In this document: positions 38,801 through 53,800 of the stretch, piece by piece
Layout of the letters: each line of letters starts with the position of its first letter
Position numbering within the stretch: position 1 is the stretch's first letter
Source: Lanius collurio
Lineage: Eukaryota > Chordata > Aves > Passeriformes > Laniidae
Length of the DNA: 64,000 bases
Assembly: GCA_020086605.1 (NCBI GenBank)
Contig: JACBWW010000003.1
Location: 4,687,260-4,751,259 of the forward strand
Direction of reading: 5' to 3'
Notes under the pieces: model-generated
Database searches by the model: none
Told to the model about the DNA's origin: nothing
Seen by the model: the letters and a program-made list of their open reading frames with translations, nothing else
Program-made: the position numbers and the translations under genes

Positions 38801-41800
38801 TTTTGTATTGTTTCTTTTTGTCTGGATCTGGAACTCTGTCTTGTGTTGAGAGCAGCCAGGATGGGTCCATGTGCCTGGGGTGCCTCTCCACCCAGCCAGC
38901 TTCCAGCAGATTGTGCACAAGCACCACAGTGGGGGCTCAGCCACAAGTCATCAAGAAAAATTGTAGCAGAGAGAGAAGCAGAAACAGGGTTTTCCACGTT
39001 TTGCCCTTTTTTTGGATATGGAATCCTTTTTATGTTTTTTATTTCTTCCAGATAGTCTTAAAATGTTAGCATGAGCTGGTAGAGCTTTTGTTCTTTAGCA
39101 TTCATTGACCCAGCACTAGGTCAATTGTCCAGAGACCTGGTAGGGATGGTGATCCCAAGGCGAGATCTGAACATTTTATGTAGGTTTTCATAATGGCACC
39201 ATCTGTCTCTGAAAACAAAAGAAAATATGCCAATAAATAGCATGCATCAAGATGAAAGTGAAAGTAAAAAAAAGGAATGTCACCTTGCTTTCTTATTGAA
39301 GTGAAGGAAAACTGTGTACTTTTATGAGAGCTGTGAGTTAGCTAGACCTAGTAAAGAAACGGATCTGCATGTATGTGAGCTTGCAAAATATAAATGAAAC
39401 CTAATGTGCTTTTCTGTTACAGAAGGTTGATCTAGTTTTATGGAGAATCTTCTGCAGAGCCACTTATTTAGCATTTAGTAATCAACTTTAGTTTCTCTGT
39501 TAAATTCCTTGCTTTATTTTAAGGCTCTTTATTTGTACCTGATTTTATATAGAGGTCATAATGTTTTCCATTAAAATGAAAGTGAATAAACCTTTTGACA
39601 ATTTTTTAGCTGAAATATATTTAATTTTCTTTTATAACAGGAAGAGAAGATAGTTTTTGTACTGTTTTTATGAAATACATAGAATTTAATGAGCATTGCT
39701 TAGCAGCCTAAAGTTATTTTTTAGAGAGCTTCAATTATTAAAAATTGAGCTGTTATGGAATTCTCCTTTTGTCATCAATTTAACAGAGGTATGGTCAGTT
39801 TGTTTCATTCCTTTGAAATCAGACTTTATCAAGGAAGAGCTGAAGCATGTACTTCCTTCTTAACTACATTTTTATTTTAATAGTCTTTGTCATCTGTTCC
39901 TAATATCTTCTTTAAAAGTAGATTGATCTAAATACTTAGGATCAATTAAAAATTCTTATGTGGAATATAACATTGGAAATTGTTAAACTATTAAACTTAC
40001 AGTTCTTAATTGCTGACAAATCTTGAATGGTAGATTATAGCTTTAAAAAAGTAATCTTGAACATAGAAATAATAATTATGAAAAATATGAGAAAGGAAGT
40101 CTTAAAGTGAAAGTGGATAGTTGGTTTCACAGCAGCTTTCAAAATGGCAGTAGTGTAACTTACCTAAGAAAATATGCAAATTGTTTAGAAAATCAGTACA
40201 GAATTCTAGATTTCTTGTATAATTCCTGTAATCATCTTTATTCAAATGGCAAATATACTGCTTCCCTGAAAAGCAGCAAAAAAGAAGAGAGAAACCTCAC
40301 ATGCAAAACAAGAAATGAAAATTTTAAATGCAGGAAGTAACATATATCCAGTACTACAATGCTAAAGAATATAGTTGAATAATGAATTAACTATATCTTT
40401 AAGGAAACTCTCTGTTTTAAAGTTAAACATATGTATTAGAGTGCTTACACTTTGGTAGTGCCTACACAGAATTGTGCCATGCATAAAGTCTGGTGTTGTT
40501 ATCCAAAACCAAATCAATGGAGATGACACTCATTGATTTCCAAGTTTATAAATTTGAGTGAAATTCTAAGGAACTTAAAAAAAACCCCCCTGAAAGTTAG
40601 CAGTCTAAAACCAAGTCCAATCTTGCGTGAGCTGAAAGCCTTCATCTTTTTAGATCCCTATGAGTCCCGAAGAGAGAGGTGGGAAAAGTCCCATTAATGA
40701 TCTTTTGACACTGTTAGCAGCAGAGCTTTTATTTGCTGCCTCATAGCTTTCACTCCTGCTGTGTTCATTTGAATAACATGTAATTAAAAATGTATGTCTT
40801 ATACAAGAAGGTTGTCAGGGATCAAACCTGTACCCCTTAAGCCTATCCCAGCTAATTTCCTTTGTCTTCCATTTACAAAGGAATGATGAGCTGCCACTTA
40901 TGCATGGTTGAATACATGAGGAGAATTCTAAATCTTTGTGGAAAGTCTGTCAGAGCCATTGGTGACAGCCCCAAATTAGTTCAAGTACAGCAACATGTCC
41001 CACCTTTCTCCCATCTGACTGAATTTCAGAAACCTTGTTTCAGGCACCCTCCAAAAACAGAGCCTCTGCCATGTTGTGGTCACAAACAATATTAAATAGG
41101 AAATACCTAGCTGTGCTTTCCTTTCAGGTAATCAGAATTGAGATCAGAATGGGTGATGGGAGAGTGGCTGTGCAGATGAACTGCCACAAGTCCTTGCTTT
41201 TCAGAGGAGAAGTGTGTAATTACAAAAGTGTGCACAGGGTGCTGAGGCTAATGGATCCACCTGGTGGTTGTTTCTGGATTTTATCTTATGGGCTGTACAT
41301 TTCCCAACCTGGGGAGCCAGAGAGGCCGGAGGATATCTACCTCTCCTCAAACCAGACCTTCAGAGCAGAAGGGCAGAGTGGTGTTTGGCAGGATTCTGCC
41401 AATTCCACATTCAGGTGCAAGTACTTCCTTGGCATCAAGCAGAAATATTGGTTTAGATAGGGAAGGTCATTTCATTGTTGTCGGTTCGACAACATAAATT
41501 AATAGAAGTATTTTGCTTTTTCTTTTCATGTGTTGGGTCTGGGGTCCCTTTCCTACCTTTCCAATGGAAAATATTAGTGTTATTTTATCACCAGGCACCT
41601 ATACCTCCGTTCTAGATTGGTGAATGTACAAATGGGAACATGTCTGACTGTTCTTTAGTGATATAATAAGTGTACCCGTTTTGTCAAGCCAGCTTTCCAG
41701 AATAGTTATCAGCTATTGGTTTCTTTTCGAGATAGCTATTTACATGGTTAATTTGAAAAAGAAACATGCTTCTCTTCTCTCTCCTCTTTTTTCTTTCTTT

Positions 41801-44800
41801 TTTTTTCCTTTTTTTCTCTTTTTTAACAATGTCTGCATAACTTATATTGTAGACTGCATCTTATCATGAGAAAATAAAACTAAGAAAGGAAATTGCTCTC
41901 CAGATAAAAACAGAGATGTTGTTATCTCCTTGTGAACTCAGAGCTAATTACTAAGAGCAACAAGGATGTAATTTTATCCAGTTTAGTCATCAAATGAGAC
42001 ACAAAATTATTGTATGTATTACTTGTAGTATGGTGTATTCTTGAGACGGCGTTATTCTTACACAGGCTTGTTGTTACTTTATCCTCGAGTTTGCAAAGAC
42101 TCAAATTAATGATACACACAATGTCAATTCTTTGCTCAGATATGGCAGTGTGGAGGAAGTCTTGAGATCCATCCTTGCTCCCATGTAGGTCACGTTTTCC
42201 CCAGACAAGCTCCGTACTCACGGTCCAAAGCTTTGGCAAACAGTGTGCGTGCAGCTGAAGTGTGGATGGATGAGTATAAACAGCTTTATTACCACCGGAA
42301 CCCACACGCTCGCCTGGTGAGTTCAACTCCATTGTTCCTGGAATTTCAGTAGAATTTCTTTTCAACCTACTAGCTATTGATTAGGCTAATATTTACCATG
42401 AAGTGCTTTTTATGTTTATTTCTTATTTCTTCTGAAACTTTTTCCCAGACATAGAATAAGTGTATGGTTTTTAATTCCTTGGAAAAAAATTGAAATTCTG
42501 TAAGACTACAAGGTGGCCCAGTCTATGTCAATATTAAAGGAATGAATGAATAAATGAAAGAATAATGTGAAGTGAGGTGATCAAAGCAAGGAGGAGTTAT
42601 TTAGCCTAAATTGTGCACTTCTGGGAAATGCCTGATACAGGATTCTCTCAGGAAGAATTACAGACACACAATTAATGAACACAAATCAACAACTTTCAGT
42701 GGACAGTAGAACAGCATGGTAACAATATTTAGCAAAATTACCTGTCCTGTGATAATCGTAAAACTTTGAACTGATATAAAATAAAATAGATTTTTCTGCT
42801 TGATTTACTGCTGCACCATGTTTAGTTAAAAAAAAGAAAAAAAATCAATATTAAAAAGATTAAATTAATTAAAATCAGTCATGGGAACTCAGATGAAAAT
42901 GTTCCTAATAAAATGTTTCAAGTATCAGTTCTATTGGTTTTGGAGGTTCTTTTAAGTTAGTGTTTTTATTTGCCTTGAAATGAAAATACAAGATCATTTG
43001 TTGCAAAATTTTTAAGGATGATTATTACTGTGAAAATTGAATATGTCAGAACAGTAAAGCAGTTTGCAAATTCATAACTTGGATGTATTTATCATGAGGG
43101 GCTCGAAGGCTGGAAGACAGTGACACTTCAGTGTCCTCACGGTGTCTAGAAAGGAATTAAATGAACCTGTGGCACAAGGTCTGAAATCCAGGCCCCAAAG
43201 AAATCACTGTCTGCTGTTGCTTGTTTCTTGAAGTTCCTGATCTCTCCAGAGTGATCTCTCTGCATGGAAGGTTTCCTAAACACTGACTTTCTGGTTCTGT
43301 GTCTGGGGTGGGCTGCTGGGCACCTGTCTCTGACTGCACTGGGTCAGAGCTGAGGGACCAGTGTGGGGCACAGGGAGTCCCCAGCTCATTTGAATGGCTG
43401 ACCCAAATAGACCCTACCAGGGGAAAACTACTCTTGGAAACATGAGGCTTTTAAAAGATATGCTGGAGGATGCTAGAGAAGATGAATTTGGTTAGCTTTC
43501 ATCTTGTGTTTCTTTGGATAAAATTGGGTAATTAGATTATTATAGTCCACACATTTGTAATAATTGGTTTATGTTAACATCATAAAAGCCACTTAGGTTT
43601 TATTATCAGAATCTGACTTGGAGAGAAATATGGGATTCACCCACAGGCAACGCCAGGGTGATTTTGGCTTGTTATACACAAAAAGAGCAATAAACACTGA
43701 CAATTTTTCTTGTAAAGTGCAGGGCATCTTATGTGTGTAATGACAGAGCTTTAACTTTAAAGGAAATTTGTATGTTAGTATTGGAAGTTTTGTGTACTGG
43801 CTCACTGTAACACAGTGGATGTAAGCTGAAACTCATGCAGGTTTTTTTTCCCCATATCAAAGCAGCTGCTGCTGAACTTTGGTTTCCATAATACTCTGTG
43901 CACCACTTGTTGCAGTAGTTGAGTTCAGACCTTTTTACTTCATCAAACCCAAATATTCAGTTCTGTAGCATAACAGGCAAATGATTGATGCTGCAAAAAT
44001 TGGTTCCGTGAAGTTTCACTTCAATATTAACGTCCAGACCTCAGAGCTAATATGTCATGCTGTTTGTTTATTCAAACAGGCATCTCTGCCTCTGCTTTAC
44101 AACTGCTTTGTGTTTTCAGTGGCATTTCCACAGCTATGAGAAATGCAAATACATTTGTGGTTTGATGGAAAGTGTGTCAAGTGACCTGTAAAAATCTGGG
44201 GGCTGCAAACACTCTCGTGCCTGACTATCTGAAGTCCCTAGGCAATACAAAGAGAGGCTTTTGAAGACAGACATAAAAAGATGTGAACTCTGCTCCAATC
44301 CACAGACAGGGAAAAGTCTGCAGTGAAAACTTTTCTCTGAAGGTTTAGGATTTCATGCTCCCCACCCCCCAAAAGGACAAAATCCAAAGGATTTCTGCAT
44401 TAGCAGATTTTACGAATTTCATCACTTAAGTGTAAAACTGTACAGGTAATTTGCAAATGGATGGTGGTATAATTTAAAATCCTCAAGATTAATTCACTGC
44501 TTTTGAGATTTTCAATTATCTATCTAAAGGAAGTTTTATTTTCCAATATGCCTTCTCAGTCTCCAGCAATCTGTATTCAAGGACTTTCTCACTTGCAGAT
44601 TCAGGGAGTTTTCTCAGACAAACTGTCTTCTAGAATATTTTAAAGTTTTACTTGCACAGTTCAAATTCTTTTTTGTCAACATTTAACAAATGTAAGGATA
44701 ATGAAATCAAATCCAGCACCCAAACATGGTGATTTTTCCTGGCTAGAAGTCCTACTCATCACTGTAGCATACGGTTCCTAATAATGTATACGGATAATTT

Positions 44801-47800
44801 AAAAGAGCATCTGTTCTGGATATGGTTTTTAATCTTTTTTTTTTTTTCAGGAACCATATGGAGATGTGACAGAAAGGAGACTTCTACGAGAGAAGCTGAA
44901 ATGTAAGGACTTCAAATGGTTCTTGGAGAACGTATATCCAGAACTTCACGTACCCGAGGACAGACCAGGCTTCTTTGGAATGGTATGTGGCTGCTGAGAA
45001 GGGGGCCTACTTGCAGTTCTCTGAATTCTCCTACTAAGTCAGTGTGAAGGTGTTTTTGTGCCAAAATTAGTTTGGGATTTTGGTAGAATTCAGTTAAAAT
45101 TGCTAGATTTTAAAATGTGGTTTATATCAGAATCTTTATTTAAGGGAATGTAGTTCTTGAAGGAGTTCTGTGACAGAGTAGGAGAACAGGTAAGGTTGCC
45201 AGGAATTGCTCCTTCTAAGTGACATCTTGGGACTGTTAAAGGCAGCAAAGGATGAGGTTTTTATTTCTTGAAACGTTGCATAACAAAAAAAAGAGAACAG
45301 TAAAGTGTTTTATTTTAGTTGTTGAATTGAAAAGAAAAAAAGTATGCTTTGACATGTGTTCGTACATTTTATCTGATGACAACTATGATACTCTGGTGAT
45401 GGGAGAAAGAGCTGGTGCTAAGTGCTTCCAGATCAAAAGGGATTCTGCATATCAAAACCAATATGTTAATTTTTAATCTAGAGGTCACTTTAGACCAGCA
45501 AGGGTTCACAGGCAATGGGTTCAATATCAGAATCCTCTTCTCTTTTTAAGAGTTGACAGCTCTTCATGCTTCTTGCAGCTTACAAATAAATATAAACTAT
45601 AGCTCCATGTATATCCATAGCTCCATTACTGTAATCTCATTTGGAAGGAATGAAGGCAGAGATGTTGCAGCAAATACCTGTTTCCTCTGAAAAATCACCA
45701 GATACTTGCTGTCTGTTAGGAACACAAAACTGCACCTTTCCACCAGGCAAAGGTGTATCAAATATCTTCCTGATTATCAATACCACATTGACTTAAAAGT
45801 ACTTTTGCTGGTAACTTGATCACTCTGCAGATCCAGCTAAGCTGAATTCCCGCACTGCTGCATCACATCCAGCCCTTGTCTTGCTGCCATCTGCCCTTCA
45901 GTTACTCAGCCTCTGCTGAATCTCCTTCAGGAATGGAAAAAAAAAATCTGATCTCTGTGGACATACAAAACATTCAGGAACCAAGTCTCCCCTCAGTCTG
46001 CCCTAACAGCTGTGTAACTTATTGAATGAAAAAGATCCTAGTGGGGAAATGCTGTAGTTTCCCCTGGGGAAGTGTATTTCCCCTGGGGAGCTGTGGGAGT
46101 TCTCACAGGGAGTGCACCAGCTGTCAGAAAAGCCCTTAGGAGCCTCTGGGAGAATTGCCACCCTCCTCCATTTGTCTTGGAGCTTGCAGGAGGGGTGGTA
46201 TCTGTGTGATCATTGGCATGGAAGGCATTACTCACTGTTATCCAGTACCTTGAACAAACCCTGGTGCAACATTGGTTCAGTTTTTGCTCTCTTGTGCTGG
46301 ATTTCTACTGACAAGGTCTAAGACAGTTAAAGCAGTAAGATATTGTAAGATTTATCTTACAGGAGCATTTCAGGAATTTTATCCTTCCCTCCACCCTCAT
46401 CCTTTCCCCTCCAAAAGAAAGGGTTAGACTGGTGCCAGTGATAGTGCTTCAGCCTTCTGGAGAAGAGAAGGGATTCGTGCAGTTTCTTTTATGATTTAAT
46501 TGTCATTCTCAGGCAAGGGGTTGACAGTACCTAGAAATAATAACTCTTGTTCAGAGCTGCTTGAGGTATCTAGAGTGTAATTTAGGTGTGCTCTATATAT
46601 TTCTCTAAAAACAATTCATAAATGCTGTCATCTAGTCGTGAGCATAATAAGAATACACCACTTTTTGGGGGGAGGAAGAATTTAAAATGTGATTGAAATA
46701 CAGTTGTACTCTGGGAATGTGAGAGTGCAGAAATGACACCTTCTGATTCAGCTGATTTGTGGATATTGAGTCCCATCTGCTAGCTTCAATGAATCACTGA
46801 TGATTTTCTTTACTCCCGCCTTAGCTGTGTAGTGCTTTTCTGGTCCACAAAAATACTGTGTTTAAAAGTGTCAGCTTTGGTAACAGCTCAGCTTAGTGTG
46901 AGGTTATTTAATTGTTCAAAGAGAATATGGGGATTTTTATCTCCTTTAAAAGTGTTTTTACTTTTGAACTGAAGTTGAAAATATTTCTAAGATTGCCCAT
47001 ACATCAGCCATGTGTTATTCAAACAGAGTCAAGAATTACTGAGCAGCATTTGGTGCTGTGGACTGACACACAGAATCTTGTGCTATGTTTTTTTTCTTGA
47101 TACATAGATAAAAATATCCATTCTACCCTTGATTGTCTAAAAGGTTAGCTGCCTAAAACTTTGCTTAAACATACTGAATTATGAACCTTTTCCCCTGAAA
47201 TATGTTTGCTTTCCTGCAAACTGCCTGAGACCTAGAAATGAGATAAATATCTTCTTGCTTCTTCTTGGGCTTCATGCAGCTTTGGAACTTTGTGGGACAT
47301 GAACCTTTTGACTTGAATAATTTCTTTGCAGGGGCAGGAAGGAGTGAAGCTAGTAGGCACTCAATGGGTTAAAATAATATGTCAGCACTTCTGGAAAGGC
47401 TGATAATACCTTTTAGAGCACTGATTTATCTTTTTCTGGCACAGCATCTGGTTTGGACATCCTTGAGCATGTACTTACTGGCAGAGTGTATACTGTACCT
47501 GTCCTTTAGCAGGTGTAGAATTGTAACAAGACTTGAGCCCCAGCTCTGTGCAAATTGCCCACCTAGACAGCACAGACCAGGTCAAATCCTAACATACAAT
47601 TCCTAGCTACCCTGGGAAGGGGTGGTGTGGGTGCCTGGAGGAAGAACTTTGAGCTAGCAGGTGTGCTCAGTATTAGTCAGTCTGTTGACACTTCTGCATT
47701 GTGCAGCTGGATGAAGACAGAGGAACTGGGCAGCTCTGTGTTCTTTTCATGTTATTGGTGGCTCTGGAAAGGCATGGCTGCAAAGCAAGGGAATAGTCAG

Positions 47801-50800
47801 GGCTCTTCTGTCCTCTAAGGTATATATTAGGTATTGCTGGCATTGAGGTGCATATCTGAGGATAAAGACTATGGTCAGTCAGTGAATTTGGCTTTGAACT
47901 TGGCATCAAGATGGCTTTTTAAAAAGAGTGGTGACACAAAAATCAGGATTTTGCTTTAATTTCTGTAAGTTGGATCACTTTGGCAGTGAGACCATACTAT
48001 GTTCTGGCACCATAAGTTTTTCTTTGTTCTTCTCAGTTTCTAGCTGATATTTCTCCCAGCTGAATGTGAAGCAACTAAGCTGATAGATGTCTGTTGTGAC
48101 TTTCTATCCAGTCGCTCTTTCTGCCATCTATCTGTAAAGGCATCTGTCACTGACTGAATCAGCTGGGAAATCAAAAACTTGAATTTTTCTTTTGACAGCT
48201 TCCCTCCCTATTTTCCTCCATGACCATCTCATCTTCATTTCCAAGTGCTCAATCATAATTTCCTTTTAATTTAGACTAGATATAACCTTAAAAAAAATCA
48301 AAAGGAAGATTTCAAACTGTTCCTTTAAAACTATGAAGAATTTTTTTTGCTACATCATGAAAGAGAACATGATTTAAATTATCTAAAGAACACATGATGG
48401 TCAGGCTTGCAGAAGAAGAGAGCTATGTGGTTTAAATTACATAATCAAAGATATTATTGCATGTCTGGTGTTCCAAGTTATCAGAGGTATCGGGGTCCCT
48501 TCTCTAGGATATACCTCTAAAACTGCATTATAATCCAATTTGTAGAGCTGCCACTTGAGATTGAATTGGTAGCTAAAATTAGGAATGACTAGATCTGGAG
48601 CTCTTATGCCCATCACAGGACAATATGCACCACTTGGTTGGCTGTACAACCTCTGAAAGCTTGGGATATGCTTTAAAAGGAAGTGGGAGAAATTCAAGTG
48701 TTTGATAGTAATCTCAAGTGAACATTCCATTGTTGGAACCACGTGCTTATATGTTTTTGAACCTCCCGGGGAGATCTGGACTTGCTGGGGTGAGCCAGGG
48801 AGTCCAACAGCAGTGTATCATTGCTGGTTCTTTCTGAGGACTTTAGTCATCAGTTTTGTATGCCTTTTCAGCATTGCTCTTAAGAAGTTAATAGGTGATA
48901 TGAAAATAGCATTCACTCAGTAGACTCATTCCCTGTGACTCCTTGGATTACCTTTGAGGTAAAAGCTTATGTTTGATCAGTACTGGTGAAGCTGTTTGGC
49001 TTGCTTCAAATTCATATCTTACTGTGTCCCACAGTATCATCTGTCCATATCACTAATAGATCAGCACCACTGCCACGCTGGCAGAATAAAGAGGATTCTG
49101 ATCTATTTTGTGAATATAGAGAAAGGTTGGCAGCGCTCCACTGGGCGTATTTATCAACTAATGTAATGAAGTTTTAATGTCAAAAATCTGTTGTTGATGG
49201 TTTGTTTACAATGGACTTTATCTTAAAAAAAATGCAAGCCCAAACTAAGAATTATTCACAGAATGACATCTGTATTGTATAGTTATATGCAAGAGTCCAG
49301 GTGTTAGGAAACAAGAGATTTAAATTTCTCCAAGCAGTAACGGATAAGGTCTAAGGTGAATATCTCGGCAGTTGCTGTTTATTACCTGTCTCAGCCTCCA
49401 AACAGTTGTAACTAAATGGCATGTAGAGTAACACCAGCAACATTTCAATAGGAGGCACATGTTGTAGAAAGACACAGCCAGTAGTCCTGCAATGGGTAGA
49501 ATGTTGTAGATCTGAACAATGTGCTTCAACGGCAAGGTGATCAACATTTTTTCTTGCTTCTGTTTCTCTAATGCAGCATTCTGCAAAAGAACTAAGGTAA
49601 GTCACAGAGAAAATTTTGTTCTTATTGCATGACTTGTTTATGGTAGATGTGGGAATAAACATTGCTTTAAAAATGAGTGGATGATCACTGTTTTGATAGA
49701 GCTGTTGCACGTAAAAGAAACTTAAACTGTATATTCTCATTTAACAAGAGAGAAATATTTCACAATTTCTCTCATACTTTGTTTCTGCCTTAGAATAGTG
49801 GGTAGGTTTGTGTTTTTCGTTGTTGTTTTTTTAATAAATGATGCTGCAGCCAGATTTTCAAATCTTTCTGTGTCATTTCAGATCAGGTAATTTAAAAGCT
49901 TTGAACATACTATTCCTACTAATTAGGTCTTATATACCTTATATACCTACCTGGGCTTCCTGATGTAGTGTGGCTATGTATACCAATGTTTGACAATATA
50001 GAAGAGCCAGGTCAAAATATGGGTCATGTATGTGTAGGAGGATGTTGGCACATATCACAAGCATTTATACATGAAAGAGAAAAAGGAGAGAATGTACATG
50101 GTAACACTCTGGAGTACAACCTCATGTTCAAACCATCTGAAATGAATTAAGTTTAGTAAGCTTTTACACAGCTTTTGTTGTATATGTTTGGGCATTGAAT
50201 AACATGCATTGGAGAGTTACTGTAGTTCTGGTGGTTCACAGCATTTTCAAACAGATTATTTGAAATTTCAGGCCCCAAATGGGAGCTCACGCTTGAGTAG
50301 TGCCAGGGGCTGATGGCAAAGAGCAGTAGTGAAGGCATTGGATTGCCTGGAAGGGCACCACAGATAAGGGTTTTGCTGCCCTTGTAGCCAGTAGACAGAC
50401 AGGCAGAGTCCTACATTATTAAACATACTAATGGGAAACCCTCTGGTCCTGAAGACAGCTGCTGACAACAACAATTGTAGAGATAAAATTACCATTTTAT
50501 GTGGTTTTGACTTTTAAGTTGATGTCTCCTGATGTAGAATGTAGAAACATTAGAAGCTTATTGTTTGGTTTATGTAGTTCCATGGCAGTGTTAAAAATAG
50601 TCTGTGCAAGACACTTCTCTTTCCTGTTTCTCTAAGTGTAATTCTTGCCTCCTATTAGGAAGGTAAACAAAATGTTTTCTTTTGACTGTTCAAGGAGGGT
50701 TGCAGTGGTCTAATGTGGGAGTGAGCACAAAGCAGTGGAAAGAAGATGTTGGGTAGCACTAAAAGTAGAAGTTGGCAAAGCAAACATAGATAGAACAAAA

Positions 50801-53800
50801 GTATTTAATTTTCCAACTTATGTAGTTTGCTGTGTGGTGGGTTTAGGCCCTGCAAGGTTTGTCTTGTTTGTTTGGTTTTAGCCTCCTGCAATCCCTATGT
50901 GACTGCTCATTTTCCACATTAAGAACTCAGGATGTGATTATCATGACTAGGGAAGAGCAGTGAAATTACACCTTGCTGAACTAACTCTTCTGAGATTTAC
51001 TCTGCTTGTTCTTTTTGTCTGTGATATAATTACACTCAGTAACAGGGGTATTCAGCTCCTTGTTTACAGAACCTATTCTGCTCTGTGTAACTTCAAATTT
51101 GGTTACATGGCTAATACCAGGAATCAGTGGTTGTTATGTCATTGTGCATTTTCAGTTACTTTTGCCTCCTGAATACTTAAATGCAAATTCTTGTTAACTA
51201 GCCTGCTGTTTTTAAAATTAGCTAACTTAATATTTTAAAATGTAATCTAAACGTTATGTACCTCTTCTCTCAGAGATCAGCAACATGAGTAAAGAGCATT
51301 TAATACCTAGTGTCTCTTTCCAAAGATATATTTTGCCTACTTTGATGATTTCTGATCCTAAAATGTGTCTTCTTGTTCTGCCTCAAGAGGGTACTGGCAT
51401 CCTTTAGAGAACAAATCCTCCTAACATTCCCATTTGACAAAGTGAGAAAAGTATGTAGTCATCTTTTTGTAAGAAAATTGAACAAATAGATCCTGAGGGA
51501 AGAAGGCATGGCAGACTCTTTTGTTCTGCATGAGTTGCTGGCTTGTTGGGTTTCAACATAGTTTTTCATAGTTTCTACCTATTTCCTTTGCAAATACATT
51601 GGAACACAGTGTCATTCCTAGGGGAAGCCATCGTGTCTGGCTGCTTCAATGCTCAAAGTCAAGATGGTCCAGACAGTTTTATTTCACATTGGTCTGAGAG
51701 ATGTTACCATTGCATCCCTTTGATCTACTCCAGTTAATGTGCACCAGCTTTGGAATGGATCTCAGAGCCCAGAAGGATGGGTGTAGAGTGACTGCAGACT
51801 ACTTTCCTTACTTTAGACTAATATTTTAAAATATTCTTTTGTTTTGATTAGCTGAAGAATAGAGGAATGGAAAACTTCTGTTTTGATTATAACCCTAAAA
51901 ATGAACACCAAGTAACTGGACAGAGGGTCATACTCTACCCATGCCATGGCATGGGACAAAATCAGGTAAGAATAATGTTTTATTTTCATTTTGACTAACA
52001 CTTATGGTCGTACTGTAAGGAAGTTTGGTAAAGTCATTGCAGTAGGGCTGAGAGAATGTATTGCCACAGGAAGGTGATCTTAGCTCAAGTATTAATTCTT
52101 ACACTAAATGCTTTTTATTTTGATGTATCTTCAGGTCAGATTTTCTTTGTTCTGAGGATGTGTCTACCCAGCCCAGGGAACTGATGCATACCTTTATTAT
52201 GCCTTTCCACAGGGCTCCTTAGCAGGGGTTAATAATACATAAGTGCAGCCATAGCGCTCATAGGACAGTGTTCACTCATCTCCAAAACACCTCTGAGCTT
52301 TTTTTCTCTCCATGCCTCTAAAACCCTTAATAACAGTGCCAACCTCACCTAGTTCCACCTCTGTCTGTCATCGTGTCTTTTCCTTGTGGTGCTTGTATAA
52401 CTGCACAAGCGGTTTTGGACCACATCTTCTCCAGTACTACACCCTACAGAAATGTCCTCCTGGGCATGGGCTCCACAGTCCTGGAGAGAAGGGGTTCTCT
52501 TTAACACTTCCATTCTTTCTCTCTTGGTTTTAATTTCTGAAGCTGAAAATGCTGGTGTTCATGTTGACTGTGTGCAGCAGTGGTTAGTGTTGGTGCCCAT
52601 AAACCTCTCTGCATAATGCCATGGTAAAAGTGTTGTGGGGCACTGTGTGCCAAGCTGGAATGGCCATTTTGCATAGTTTTGAGTGACCACCCTCTAGAAT
52701 TGAAGTTTGGTGTTTGGTGTGGGGTGTGTACTTGCCTATCTATCTTCATTTTTGGTTTCTAACCCAGATTAGACTAAACACAGTACTTGAGAGATGGTCT
52801 CATCAGTGACAAGTATCAAAGGTCTTGTGAGACCTCTGGTACCTAACCCTATGTCAGCTTGAGTGGCTTGACTGTTTGGGTCCTTTTATTAAGGAAATTA
52901 ATCCAAACATACAATTAGGAATGTTTAGAAAAAGGAAAACAAAAAGTTTGGAAAGAAACCAGAGATGTGCCAGATAAGCTGTGTATCTGCTATCATTCTG
53001 AATTGTGCTTTAAAAAAAAACATAAAGGCTCGAGGAGTGTAAAACAAGTCTGTATTGAGGAGAAAGCTTCTAATATGAATTGCATTTTACACGAGAAAGG
53101 GAAAAGAAACAACAATGTACTTCAGATCTTAAAAGGAAGTAGATTTGTTGTTGATAGCAAGTTTACTGCCTAAACTATAACTACAACTATTTAGTACTAT
53201 TTATTAGCTCATGTCTGGTGTATGTCTTAAGTTTCCTAATATTTGTGCCCTGAAGGCCAATATGTGGGGGAAGGCAGGAGGAGAATCTTGCACTATAAAA
53301 GCCAAAGCATCTCAATACTGACAGATGTTTGCCAATTATGCTAAGCCCCACCTCACCCCTTTTACTCCCTCAGTCCAGTTTCATGCCTAAGTTAAGCATA
53401 CTTCTATAGCTCTATATAGAAGAGAAGTTAATAATCAGATAACCCAGTCAAGTCACTTTCTTATAAGTAAGAGGTGATTGCTTTTGTAGATTAAGAAGTA
53501 TTTCATGTATAGGATTACCTGGTAACATGCCAAAGATATTTATAGATTTTTTTTTTTTAGTATTGCAGATTACAGAGAGGAGAGAGGTTGCATTTTTTGT
53601 ATTTCTCTGAGCAAAGAGTTTGCTTAAATTTTATCCCCTGCTAAAAAATAAAGGCATAGGATAAAGGGTGAAAGCAAAAGAAAAGTATAATTGAGAGATG
53701 AATTGTCATGAGATAACATATTTACAGTTATCCCTTGTGTAGCTAGCCCTAAGAGATTAACTGAATTTACTGCAAGATATCACATCACGGGATATTAGTG

